Below, one piece after another: positions 54,109 through 62,291 of a stretch of 64,000 bases of DNA (positions are counted from its first letter, which is position 1; each line of letters begins with the position of its first letter). Both the position numbers and the translations under genes were made by a program. The notes under the pieces are model-generated. The model did no database searches and was not told the origin of the DNA. It saw only the letters and a program-made list of their open reading frames with translations. This DNA comes from Colwellia sp. M166. Lineage in GTDB: Bacteria > Pseudomonadota > Gammaproteobacteria > Enterobacterales > Alteromonadaceae. The stretch lies in assembly GCF_024585285.1 (NCBI RefSeq), contig NZ_CP040755.1, positions 806,001 to 870,000 on the forward strand, given 5' to 3'.

Positions 54109-55962
54109 CTAATTGTCATGCAAGGCGTCATAAATATTTTCCGCCAAGAGTTTACTGATACCTGGTACTTTTTCTAAGGTCGCTTTGTCTGCTTTTAGCA
54201 CTTCTTGTAAGCCACCTAAGTATTGTAGAAGTGCTTGTCTTTTCTTTGCCCCTATTCCTGGTATAGTTTCCAATGTCGACTTTTTACTGGCCTTTTGTCG
54301 TTTAGCCCTATGTCCTGTGATAGCAAAGCGATGTGACTCATCTCGGATATGTTGCACTAAATGTAATGCTGGAGATGTTGCTGGTAATGAGATCAATTGA
54401 TGACTACCCGCTAAAATTAAGGTTTCCAATCCCGGCTTTCTTGATTCACCTTTAGCAACCCCAACTAATAAAGGTGTTTTAACTTTATCTACACCGGCAA
54501 AAAACTCTTCTGCTTTTGACAGCTGCCCTTTGCCACCATCAATAAAAATAATATCAGGCATTTTTTCTTCACTGGTGACTTTGCTATAGCGTTTATCTAA
54601 AGCGAACGCCATCGCGGCATAATCATCACCGGGGGTGATGCCGTGCACATTATAGCGCCTATAATCACTTTTTAATGGCCCTTCTTGGTTAAATACCACA
54701 TTCGAGGCCACGGTTTGTTGCCCCATGGTATGGCTGATATCAAAACATTCAATGCGGGATATGCCATTAGCTAGTTCAAACACTTCATTAAGCGCTGAAA
54801 ACCTTGCCTGCATAGATTCTTTATGGGAGTTTCGGGTCATTAATGCCGTGGTTGCATTAGTGCAGGCTAGCTTCAAATATTGTGCTCGTTCGCTACGCAC
54901 ATTATGCGACAGCTTTACCTCTCGCTCCGCTTGGCTTGAAATGACTTGCACAATATCTTGTTGATTATCGATTGCCTGCGAAATAATAATTTCTTTTGGA
55001 ATAGCACCTAAATTCAGCTCATTACCAATATAATGCTGACTAATAAATGCAGCAATTATTTCCGCATCACTGGTATCAATCGGCACCGTTGGAAAGTAAC
55101 TTTTACTGCCTAATATTTTTTGCTCTCGAACAAACAATAAATGAATACAAGCTTGAGATTTATGACGATACAAACCAATCACATCCATCTCAGCAACACT
55201 ACCGCTAACAAACTGTTGCTGCTGCACTTTTCTTAAGGTCGCAATTTGATCTCGATATTTTGCCGCATGTTCAAAGTTCAGCGCTTTACTGGCGCTTTCC
55301 ATATTCTCGACCAAGTGCTCAATCACAGTTGAACTTTTACCTTTGAGGAACAACTTAGCTAATTGGACTTGTTTTTGGTAATCTTCTGGTGATATTTTAT
55401 CAACACAAGGCGCCGAGCATCGCCCTAACTGATACTGTAAGCACGGTCGGCTTCGCGCTCGATAATAACTATCTTCACATTGCCTTAATGGAAAGATTTT
55501 CTGCATTAAGCGCAAGCTTTCCCATACCGCACCTACCGTTGGGTATGGGCCAAAATAGTCACCTTTAACTTTTTTTCCACCACGATGTAACCCTAATTTA
55601 GGGTGTTTATGGTCGGTGATCAATAAATAAGGATAAGACTTATCGTCGCGCAACAAAATATTATATTTAGGCTGGTATTTCTTAATATAATTATTTTCGA
55701 GGATCAGCGCTTCGCCTTCGGTATGCGTTACGGTCACGTCGATCGCGGTAATTTGTTTTACCAGTGCGCGAGTTTTATTACTACCAAGATCTTTGCGGAA
55801 GTAACTTGCTAATCGCTTTTTGAGCTGCTTCGCCTTGCCAACATAAATCACTGTTTGGTTTATATCGTACATACGATATACCCCAGCTTGTTCAGAAACA
55901 GCAGCTAGAAAAGCTTTATGATCAAAGACTACCGCATCATTTGACAAGGTTTTTTCAGACAA
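54109..55962 (-). CDS. uvrC: Excinuclease ABC subunit C
   Basis: A 617-residue nucleotide-excision-repair nuclease. Order: GIY-YIG domain with GVYRMYDINQTVIYVGKAK (about 27-45), Cys-rich UvrB-like region with RARSRPCLQYQLGRCSAPC (about 168-186), UVR motif (about 205-240), RNase H-like C-terminal nuclease (about 380-540, ISRIECFDISHTMG and FIDGGKGQLSKA) and tandem helix-hairpin-helix (about 560-612). UvrC makes both incisions around UvrB-bound lesions. It starts three bp after the uvrY stop, so the two are one operon, as in Escherichia coli. Confidence 0.97.
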   Translation of the reverse strand: MSEKTLSNDAVVFDHKAFLAAVSEQAGVYRMYDINQTVIYVGKAKQLKKRLASYFRKDLGSNKTRALVKQITAIDVTVTHTEGEALILENNYIKKYQPKYNILLRDDKSYPYLLITDHKHPKLGLHRGGKKVKGDYFGPYPTVGAVWESLRLMQKIFPLRQCEDSYYRARSRPCLQYQLGRCSAPCVDKISPEDYQKQVQLAKLFLKGKSSTVIEHLVENMESASKALNFEHAAKYRDQIATLRKVQQQQFVSGSVAEMDVIGLYRHKSQACIHLLFVREQKILGSKSYFPTVPIDTSDAEIIAAFISQHYIGNELNLGAIPKEIIISQAIDNQQDIVQVISSQAEREVKLSHNVRSERAQYLKLACTNATTALMTRNSHKESMQARFSALNEVFELANGISRIECFDISHTMGQQTVASNVVFNQEGPLKSDYRRYNVHGITPGDDYAAMAFALDKRYSKVTSEEKMPDIIFIDGGKGQLSKAEEFFAGVDKVKTPLLVGVAKGESRKPGLETLILAGSHQLISLPATSPALHLVQHIRDESHRFAITGHRAKRQKASKKSTLETIPGIGAKKRQALLQYLGGLQEVLKADKATLEKVPGISKLLAENIYDALHDN

Positions 55963-55965
55963 AGG

Positions 55966-56610
55966 TTACAGGGCTTCAGTTTTCAACATACCATGGCGAA
56001 TAGCCAAGTGCGTCAACTCAACATCATTACCGACATTGAGCTTTTCAAACATTCGATAGCGATAACTGTTAATCGTTTTCGTACTCAAGACTAATTGCTC
56101 AGAAATATCCGGGACTTTTTCACCACGTGTGATCATTAACATGATTTGTAATTCACGTTCAGATAGAGTGCTAAAGGGGTTTTCATCGACTGATTTAAAT
56201 TGGCTTAGCGCCATTTGCTGAGCTATTTCAGGCGTAATATAACGTTGGCCGCTATTAACTGCACGAATGGCATTGATCATTTCATCAGGCCCCGCGCCTT
56301 TGGTAAGATAACCCGCGGCACCTATTTGCATTACTTTAGTGGGAATAGGCTCTTCACAATACACCGTTAACACGATAACTTTAACATCAGGTGCATAACG
56401 AATAATTTTTTTAGTTGCCTCTAAACCACCGATGCCCGGCATATTCATATCCATCAGCACGACATTAGGTTCGTTCTTTCGGCAAAACTGTACGGCTTCT
56501 TCACCTGTTTTAGCTTCACCAACCACCTTAAGTCCTTTTACTTCGTCTAGGATTTTTCGTATTCCAGTACGAACTAACTCATGGTCATCAACTAGCAAAA
56601 CATTTATCAA
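55966..56610 (-). CDS. uvrY: Response regulator UvrY/GacA
   Basis: A 214-residue NarL-family response regulator: receiver domain with the phosphorylated Asp in VVLMDMNMPG (Asp54), conserved Lys in VLTVYCEEPIPTK region, and a LuxR-type helix-turn-helix at the end (about 150-205, LSERELQIMLMITRGEKVPD). UvrY is the partner of the sensor BarA/GacS and turns on Csr-type small RNAs. It is immediately followed by uvrC. The sensor gene is not in the window. Confidence 0.95.
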   Translation of the reverse strand: MINVLLVDDHELVRTGIRKILDEVKGLKVVGEAKTGEEAVQFCRKNEPNVVLMDMNMPGIGGLEATKKIIRYAPDVKVIVLTVYCEEPIPTKVMQIGAAGYLTKGAGPDEMINAIRAVNSGQRYITPEIAQQMALSQFKSVDENPFSTLSERELQIMLMITRGEKVPDISEQLVLSTKTINSYRYRMFEKLNVGNDVELTHLAIRHGMLKTEAL

Positions 56611-56740
56611 CGTAGAATTACCTTATAATTACTTTATAAAAAACAGTAGCATTAAGACAAAAATAATATAGTTAATTGCCCTTTAACACAATCTAATTTT
56701 CTGCTTTTTATTTTCCATGCTTTACAGGAAATACGCCTTG

Positions 56741-56998
56741 TTAAAGCTCATTTTTGTTTAACCAGCTATTTAATAAACCAATTTGACCATTTTTATAGGC
56801 CGCATAAGTCAAGCGCACGGCATTGCTTAAAATAATACTGTCATTCCATTTTGTTTGTTCAGCAATCAATTCGTAGCATTTTTGCGCTTCTGGCGATAGA
56901 TAACCACGCATTTCTTTTTTACCTCTATCTTTTTGTCTTTCACGATAGCGCTTTTGCTTTTCAGCATTAGTTAATGCCTTCTTTTCAATATTCATCAA
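56741..56998 (-). CDS. Small basic protein, possible ribbon-helix-helix
   Basis: An 85-residue protein: MMNIEKKALTNAEKQKRYRE and RQKDRGKKEMRGYLSPEA form a highly charged N-terminal helix and a beta-like start of a ribbon-helix-helix, followed by two helices (CYELIAEQTKWNDSIILSNA). It resembles small DNA-binding regulators of plasmids and phages. It lies between uvrY and fabA on the minus strand. Assignment by pattern only. Confidence 0.5.
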   Translation of the reverse strand: MMNIEKKALTNAEKQKRYRERQKDRGKKEMRGYLSPEAQKCYELIAEQTKWNDSIILSNAVRLTYAAYKNGQIGLLNSWLNKNEL

Positions 56999-57171
56999 TA
57001 ACTTACCTGTTTTATTTTTTTAAACCGCAGTGGTTACGCATAACTAATACTGACAAATTTTTTACTCTTTGTTAAGCAAAAACAATATTTATTTAACTGT
57101 TCGGAGTTGTTTAGCGTACAACTGTTCGCTAAAGTAACGCCTTTAAATTCTCAATAAATGTAAGTGAACCC

Positions 57172-57687
57172 ATGGAACAAAAAAATTCGTTCTCAAAAGA
57201 AGACTTAATAAAAGCGGGTACTGGCGAAATGTTTGGTGCTGGTAACAGCCAATTACCTTCTGACAATATGTTAATGATGGATAGAATTGTTAGCATTACT
57301 GACGATGGTGGCGAACATGGCAAAGGAGAAATCATTGCCGAGTTAGATATTAACCCTGACTTGTGGTTTTTTGATTGTCATTTCAAGGGTGATCCAGTCA
57401 TGCCAGGTTGCCTTGGTCTAGATGCTATGTGGCAATTAACCGGCTTTTATTTAGCATGGTCAGGTGGCCCAGGCCATGGCCGTGCTTTGGGTGTAGGCGA
57501 AGTGAAATTTACTGGACAAATTCTGCCAACGGCAAAAAAAGTAACTTATAAAATTACCTTAAAACGTGTTATCAAACGTAAGTTATTTATGGGTATTGCT
57601 GACGGTACAGTTTCTGTTGATGGCCGTGTAATTTACACAGCAAAAGATTTAAAAGTTGGTTTATTTACCGATACAACTAAGTTCTAG
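57172..57687 (+). CDS. fabA: 3-hydroxydecanoyl-ACP dehydratase/isomerase
   Basis: A 171-residue hot-dog enzyme of anaerobic-type unsaturated fatty acid synthesis: it dehydrates 3-hydroxydecanoyl-ACP and isomerises the product to the cis-3 form. Active-site His in [15 protein letters not shown] (His71 or nearby) and Asp in [10 protein letters not shown] are present, and the C-terminus AKDLKVGLF is normal. Length agrees with the family. It is a single-gene transcript ending in a shared terminator; FabB is not in the window. Confidence 0.97.
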   Translation: MEQKNSFSKEDLIKAGTGEMFGAGNSQLPSDNMLMMDRIVSITDDGGEHGKGEIIAELDINPDLWFFDCHFKGDPVMPGCLGLDAMWQLTGFYLAWSGGPGHGRALGVGEVKFTGQILPTAKKVTYKITLKRVIKRKLFMGIADGTVSVDGRVIYTAKDLKVGLFTDTTKF

Positions 57688-57754
57688 TTACGGTTAACTA
57701 ACACTGCTCGCTTTGCACTGCCCTGTGAGCGTGACATTGCCTACAAGGACATAA

Positions 57755-57780
57755 AAAAGCCAGCGACTACGCTGGCTTTT
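57755..57780. terminator. Bidirectional terminator between fabA and gltX
   Basis: An 11-bp perfect stem (AAAAGCCAGCG at 57755-57765, complement at 57770-57780, loop four bases) with A and T runs on either side, so it can serve fabA (+) and gltX (-). Confidence 0.9.
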
Positions 57781-57813
57781 GTTTATCAAACGTTCAAATA
57801 AACTATCACGACA

Positions 57814-59226
57814 TTAGCTATTAGCGATACGCGCTTCAACAACGTCGATAGCTTGATCGATACGAGCTAATACTTTCTGCTGATCTAATAACGCTAACGT
57901 TATATCTAACGACGGTGAATTACCACCACCAGTGGCTGCAACACGTAATGGCATACCCACTTTACCCATACCTACTTCAAGTTCAGTAGCGGTGTCGTTA
58001 ATCGCAGCATGAATTGACTCAGGTGACCAATCAGTCAGTGCGGCTAACTTAGCTTTAACCAATAATAACGGTTCTTTAACTACTGGTCGTAGATGCTTTT
58101 TAACGGCGCCGGCATCAAGCTCAGTAAAGTCTTCATAAAAATAGCGACTAATTTGCGCCATTTCTTTTAGAGTATTCACCCGATCGGCTTGTATTTTGAC
58201 AATTTCTTCTAGCGCTGGCCCATTTTCAATGTTAATGCCCTGCTCTTTCATGTGCCACTCGAGGTGAGAAGCCACATAAACAGGATCGAGTGTTTTCATG
58301 TAATGTTGGTTGACCCAAATCAGCTTATCAGTATTAAAACCTGATGGCGCGCGATTACAATCTTTAAGATCAAATAGCTCAATCATTTCTTCACGAGAGA
58401 ATATTTCTTTATCACCATGTGACCAACCCAAACGTACTAAATAATTAAGTAATGCTTCAGGTAAGTAGCCGTCATCACGATACTGCATGACACTAACAGC
58501 GCCATGGCGTTTTGATAGACGTTTGCCATCATCACCTAATATCATTGGAATATGCGCATACTCAGGTACTGTTGCACCTAATGCTTTTAAGATATTAATT
58601 TGTTTTGGTGTGTTACTAATATGATCATCACCACGAACCACATGCGATACTTTCATATCCCAGTCATCAACAACCACAGTAAGATTATAGGTTGGAGTAC
58701 CATCTGAACGTGCGATAATTAAATCATCAAGCTGTTCATTACTGATAGTGATATCGCCTTTAACCATATCTTTGATAACAACATCGCCAGCTAATGGATT
58801 TTTAAAGCGAATAGCATAAGGCTTATCTGTAGGGTGATCTGTGCGTTCACGCCAAAAACCATTATATTTCTCGATTTCACCTTTAGCTTTGGCTTCTTCA
58901 CGCATCGCGTCAACTTCTTCAGCGGTGCTATAACAACGATAAGCATTACCTGATGCTAATAGCTGCTCAATTACTTCTTTGTAACGATCAAAGCGTTGCG
59001 TTTGAAAGTACGGGCCATGAGTCCATGTTAAATTCAGCCAGTTCATACCATCCATAATGGCATCAACAGACGCTTGTGTTGAACGCTCAAGATCAGTGTC
59101 TTCTATTCGAAGAATAAAGTCGCCGCCATTTTTTTGTGCATAGAGCCAACTATATAAAGCAGTACGAGCACCACCAACGTGTAAATAGCCCGTTGGGCTC
59201 GGGGCAAATCGAGTTGTTAAAGTCAT
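57814..59226 (-). CDS. gltX: Glutamyl-tRNA synthetase
   Basis: A 470-residue class I aminoacyl-tRNA synthetase that charges tRNA-Glu. HIGH-type motif in [13 protein letters not shown] (about 9-21), KMSKS-type motif GKRLSKRHG (about 236-244), [11 protein letters not shown] and the anticodon-binding C-terminal half (about 330-470). Complete. It is convergent with fabA and divergent from the tRNA-Val cluster about 270 bp upstream. Confidence 0.97.
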   Translation of the reverse strand: MTLTTRFAPSPTGYLHVGGARTALYSWLYAQKNGGDFILRIEDTDLERSTQASVDAIMDGMNWLNLTWTHGPYFQTQRFDRYKEVIEQLLASGNAYRCYSTAEEVDAMREEAKAKGEIEKYNGFWRERTDHPTDKPYAIRFKNPLAGDVVIKDMVKGDITISNEQLDDLIIARSDGTPTYNLTVVVDDWDMKVSHVVRGDDHISNTPKQINILKALGATVPEYAHIPMILGDDGKRLSKRHGAVSVMQYRDDGYLPEALLNYLVRLGWSHGDKEIFSREEMIELFDLKDCNRAPSGFNTDKLIWVNQHYMKTLDPVYVASHLEWHMKEQGINIENGPALEEIVKIQADRVNTLKEMAQISRYFYEDFTELDAGAVKKHLRPVVKEPLLLVKAKLAALTDWSPESIHAAINDTATELEVGMGKVGMPLRVAATGGGNSPSLDITLALLDQQKVLARIDQAIDVVEARIANS

Positions 59227-59456
59227 AAAAGTCTCAATGAAATATATCTATTTGCCAAAATCAGCAAATAAAAGTTATTAATAAAGTTGGCAACATTTTA
59301 TCAGGCAAGAGCAGGAAATACACCTTTTAGCAGCTTAAATTTATTAACAAGCGATAACAGCAAAGCAAAGAAAGCTCAGAAAACCACCAGCCTGTCGAAA
59401 TATAGAACGTTTAAGCTAAATAGTTAAAAAAATAATAAAAAATTGCTGAGTTTTGG

Positions 59457-59484
59457 TTGACAGCTTTTTCGATCTCCCTATAAT
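59457..59484 (+). promoter_or_regulatory. Promoter of the tRNA-Val cluster
   Basis: Perfect consensus -35 TTGACA (59457-59462), 16-bp spacer and -10 TATAAT (59479-59484), then a GC-rich discriminator CGCCCC, typical of strong, stringently controlled stable-RNA promoters. Confidence 0.9.
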
Positions 59485-59500
59485 ACGCCCCCACAGAGAA

Positions 59501-59576
59501 GGACGATTAGCTCAGTTGGGAGAGCACCGCCCTTACAAGGCGGGGGTCACTGGTTCAAGCCCAGTATCGTCCACCA
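59501..59576 (+). tRNA. tRNA-Val (UAC), copy 1
   Basis: 76 bases with CCA: acceptor GGACGAT, anticodon loop CTTACAA (anticodon TAC), T-arm GGTTCAAGC. Confidence 0.96.
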
Positions 59577-59657
59577 CTTCTTTCGAAGTGAGGTAGACAT
59601 TCAGCGTTGGAAAAGAAATAAGGTCAACACCTTCACCTCTTAATCACCCGCGCCGAA

Positions 59658-59687
59658 TCACTGGTTCAAGCCCAGTATCGTCCACCA
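59658..59687 (+). pseudogene. 3' fragment of tRNA-Val
   Basis: TCACTGGTTCAAGCCCAGTA and on to CCACCA, the T arm and acceptor end of the Val tRNA. The 5' half is absent. The preceding bases CACCCGCGCCGAA are not tRNA and recur before the other fragment. Confidence 0.85.
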
Positions 59688-59723
59688 CTTCTCTGTTTGT
59701 AGTTTTAATATGTTAGTTATATT

Positions 59724-59799
59724 GGACGATTAGCTCAGTTGGGAGAGCACCGCCCTTACAAGGCGGGGGTCACTGGTTCAAGCCCAGTATCGTCCACCA
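59724..59799 (+). tRNA. tRNA-Val (UAC), copy 2
   Basis: 76 bases, identical to copy 1. Confidence 0.96.
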
Positions 59800-59854
59800 C
59801 TTATTTTATAAGTGGTAATATAATTAAAATATAAAAAGTACATGTAATATAACT

Positions 59855-59930
59855 GGACGATTAGCTCAGTTGGGAGAGCACCGCCCTTACAAGGCGGGGG
59901 TCACTGGTTCAAGCCCAGTATCGTCCACCA
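59855..59930 (+). tRNA. tRNA-Val (UAC), copy 3
   Basis: 76 bases, identical to copy 1. Confidence 0.96.
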
Positions 59931-59968
59931 TTTATATTACATTGATTCATATACTATCTAATAGTTAT

Positions 59969-60044
59969 GGACGATTAGCTCAGTTGGGAGAGCACCGCCC
60001 TTACAAGGCGGGGGTCACTGGTTCAAGCCCAGTATCGTCCACCA
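59969..60044 (+). tRNA. tRNA-Val (UAC), copy 4
   Basis: 76 bases, identical to copy 1; start of a 114-bp tandem repeat with copies 5 and 6. Confidence 0.96.
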
Positions 60045-60082
60045 TTTATATTATATTGATTCATAAACTATTTAATAGTTAT

Positions 60083-60158
60083 GGACGATTAGCTCAGTTG
60101 GGAGAGCACCGCCCTTACAAGGCGGGGGTCACTGGTTCAAGCCCAGTATCGTCCACCA
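60083..60158 (+). tRNA. tRNA-Val (UAC), copy 5
   Basis: 76 bases, identical to copy 1; exactly 114 bp after copy 4. Confidence 0.96.
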
Positions 60159-60196
60159 TTTATATTATATTGATTCATAAACTATTTAATAGTTAT

Positions 60197-60272
60197 GGAC
60201 GATTAGCTCAGTTGGGAGAGCACCGCCCTTACAAGGCGGGGGTCACTGGTTCAAGCCCAGTATCGTCCACCA
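60197..60272 (+). tRNA. tRNA-Val (UAC), copy 6
   Basis: 76 bases, identical to copy 1; exactly 114 bp after copy 5. A short non-tRNA trailer follows, and its copy lies after the fragment at 60345. Confidence 0.96.
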
Positions 60273-60344
60273 TCTTAAAAAATTCAGTTTAAAGGTTAAT
60301 CCTTAAAACAAAATCACCTTCTGCTCTTTACCACCCGCACCGTG

Positions 60345-60373
60345 TCACTAATTAAGCCCAGTATCGTCCACCA
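60345..60373 (+). pseudogene. Second 3' fragment of tRNA-Val
   Basis: TCACTAATTAAGCCCAGTAT to CCACCA: worn T arm and acceptor end. The bases after it (60374-60399) repeat those after copy 6 (60273-60298), so a short duplication produced it. Confidence 0.8.
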
Positions 60374-60486
60374 TCTTAAAAAATTCAGTTTAAAGGTTAC
60401 AATGGTCGTCGAGATTAATACGTCAACGACATCACGCTACAACTAAGCTATAATGAATTTTTTCGTTAACTACAAGCAAACCTTAC

Positions 60487-60834
60487 ATGTCCTCAAATTT
60501 AGCGCTTATTGATATTTCAACCCAACCGATTGAACTTTGCAAATTATTAAAAATTGCCAATATGGTTAGTGGTGGTGGTGAAGCTAAAATAGTGATCAGC
60601 GAGGGCTATGTTTTATTAAATAACGAAGTTGAGTTTCAAAAACGAAAAAAAGTTTATCACGATGACATTATAGAATTTAATGGTGAAACCATTCAGGTTA
60701 ACCTTGCTAAAGCTAGTAAAACTACACAAACATCACTCACGCCAGCCAAGGCTAAAAACAACACCAACCTTAAGCCAAAAGCAGCTCAGTCAACTGATAT
60801 TGTTCGTGCTAAACGTAAACCTATTAGCTTTTAA
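60487..60834 (+). CDS. S4-domain RNA-binding protein, YbcJ-like
   Basis: A 115-residue protein with an S4 RNA-binding domain (about 16-80): PIELCKLLKIANMVSGGGEA, KIVISEGYVLLNNEVEFQKRK in order, as in YbcJ/YaaA-like stand-alone S4 proteins. A Lys-rich, Thr-rich tail (about 85-115) follows. These proteins bind structured RNA or ribosomes; an exact role is not known. It lies just after the tRNA-Val cluster. Confidence 0.85.
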   Translation: MSSNLALIDISTQPIELCKLLKIANMVSGGGEAKIVISEGYVLLNNEVEFQKRKKVYHDDIIEFNGETIQVNLAKASKTTQTSLTPAKAKNNTNLKPKAAQSTDIVRAKRKPISF

Positions 60835-61225
60835 GAATTATGTTGTTTACTTTCTCTAAAGTAAGCAAAAATTATAATAATATCTGCTCAAACTCCAATT
60901 TAAAAGTGATGAAATATTCTTGAGGATACTTCAATACTGAAAAACAGCTAACGCACTTATATTCATCACAAATAATGATTAAATCGACAACTGATCTTAT
61001 ATATAGTTTCATCCCGTATCACAAGGTTTAACTCATCGGTAATAGGGACTGGATTGCTGCCATATGTACGGCCTTTTAATTAAATTTATTGCTTCTGACT
61101 CCGGTGTATTCCACACATATTGGCCTTATCAGCTCGTCAAAATAATCGTTATTTAAGGTTATCAGGTTTTACTTGTTATTTCATCGTTTCGTTATACCCC
61201 CGCATTACTTTGAAGTGAGTTTTAC
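60835..61225. other. Non-coding region
   Basis: A weak hairpin (about 60846-60866, arms around TTTACTTT and AAAGTAAG) follows the S4 gene and may end its transcript. Otherwise nothing recognised before the IS110 remnant. Confidence 0.45.
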
Positions 61226-61351
61226 TTATACTGGTGAGTATTCCTCACCAGAGACTGTAATAGCCCAAGCCATTCTTGCCATTTTGTTGACATAAACAAC
61301 ACATGCTCGCTTCTGGCTACTAGTTTGAACAATATGACTAATCCACTGACT
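61226..61351 (-). pseudogene. IS110-family transposase C-terminal remnant
   Basis: The minus-strand frame reads SQWISHIVQTSSQKRACVVY, then VNKMARMAWAITVSGEEYSP and a stop. The NKMARMAW.....GEEY pattern is the usual C-terminal end of IS110 transposases. The rest of the element is missing. Confidence 0.75.
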
Positions 61352-61418
61352 CAGCTATATATGCTTCTTAGAAGTTATGCCAAAAATAGTGTTCCCCCAA
61401 CATACAACGTACGATTGT

Positions 61419-61844
61419 ATTGCCCATCGAGGTAAAGTAACAATGAGCTGGTTCTATGGTTTCATAGCTGCATATTATTAGTAATTGCCTAGATGAAATT
61501 GTAGCAAGTAAACTGACAACAGGTAATGTACATGATACGAAACCCGTACCTAAATTAACGTCGAACTTTGCGGTAAACTATACGCAGATAAAGGTTATAA
61601 AATTTAAACCATCTCTACTTGAACGAGGCGTTGATTTAATGACAAATGTTGGAATAACATGAAAGCAAAAGCGCTATTATTGGAGGGTAAAACGATGCTA
61701 TCTAGGCGATTTATCATTGATACGATATACAACCAACTTAAAAACACATCTCAAATTGAGCACTCAAGACACAGAAGTCCAAACGGTTTTATGCTGAATT
61801 TAATAGGTGGCTTATTGTCTAAAAGGAAACAAACCAACCCCTAA
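61419..61844 (+). pseudogene. IS982-family transposase remnant
   Basis: Pieces in shifting frames: HRGKVTMSWFYGF (from about 61427), SKLTTGNVHDTKPVPKL (from about 61505), LLERGVDLMTNV, and then a 61-codon ORF with SRRFIIDTIYNQLKNTSQIE and HSRHRSPNGFMLNLIGG. These match the DDE transposase of IS982 (LTTGN.DDRKPVPKL, QLKNI.QIEHSRHRS). Frameshifts and stops show it is dead. Confidence 0.85.
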
Positions 61845-61903
61845 CATCAATGACCTATAGATGAGTTCGATGGTAAAAGCTTAAACCGATTTTAAGTTAA
61901 CTA

Positions 61904-62190
61904 ATACCAATTCTACTAAGTTTCTTCCCACTCTGTGAAGCTTAAAAGGTTTAGCGGCGCAGGTTCACAGTTCCAGACTGAAGCTAAGTACCTACATCCA
62001 TGCAGGCAAGGCATTGGTGAAGATAATGGTTATTCCCTTATCGAACAATAACACGGCCTGTAAGCCTTTTAATATCACCCTCAGGGAGCTTACCAATGGT
62101 TCGATAATTTCCTTCCTATAGAATAAAATGAGCGTTGTTCTCAAACCGTTGGTAAGTTCTGAGTGGGCAGAAACTTAATAGACTTAGTAT
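61904..62190. mobile_element. MITE-like repeat, inverted copy
   Basis: Same ends as the other copies in opposite orientation: it starts ATACCAATTCTACTAAGTTT (right end) and finishes in the complement of the left end. Length 287 bp. It lies between the IS982 remnant and the TonB receptor. Confidence 0.8.
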
Positions 62191-62208
62191 AAAGTAGTTT
62201 ATTTAAAG

Positions 62209-62250
62209 GTTAAAAAAAGAGCGATAATAAAAAGTATTATCGCTCTTTAA
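62209..62250 (-). terminator. Terminator of the TonB-dependent receptor gene
   Basis: A 14-bp perfect stem (arms AAAGAGCGATAATA at 62216-62229 and its complement at 62235-62248, loop five bases) with seven A before it, which gives a U-run on the minus strand. Confidence 0.9.
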
Positions 62251-62291
62251 ATACACTTAAAGATTTACAGATTTAAGTTAACTTGCTTTCA

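Noticed and set aside
59501..60272. Evenly spaced repeats as a CRISPR array
   Set aside because: The repeat unit is a complete tRNA-Val gene with its cloverleaf and CCA end.
59870..60292. A 140-codon ORF with repeated GEHRPYKAGVTGSSPVSST units
   Set aside because: It is the translation of the tRNA-Val array; the repeated peptide is a known artefact of tRNA genes read as protein.
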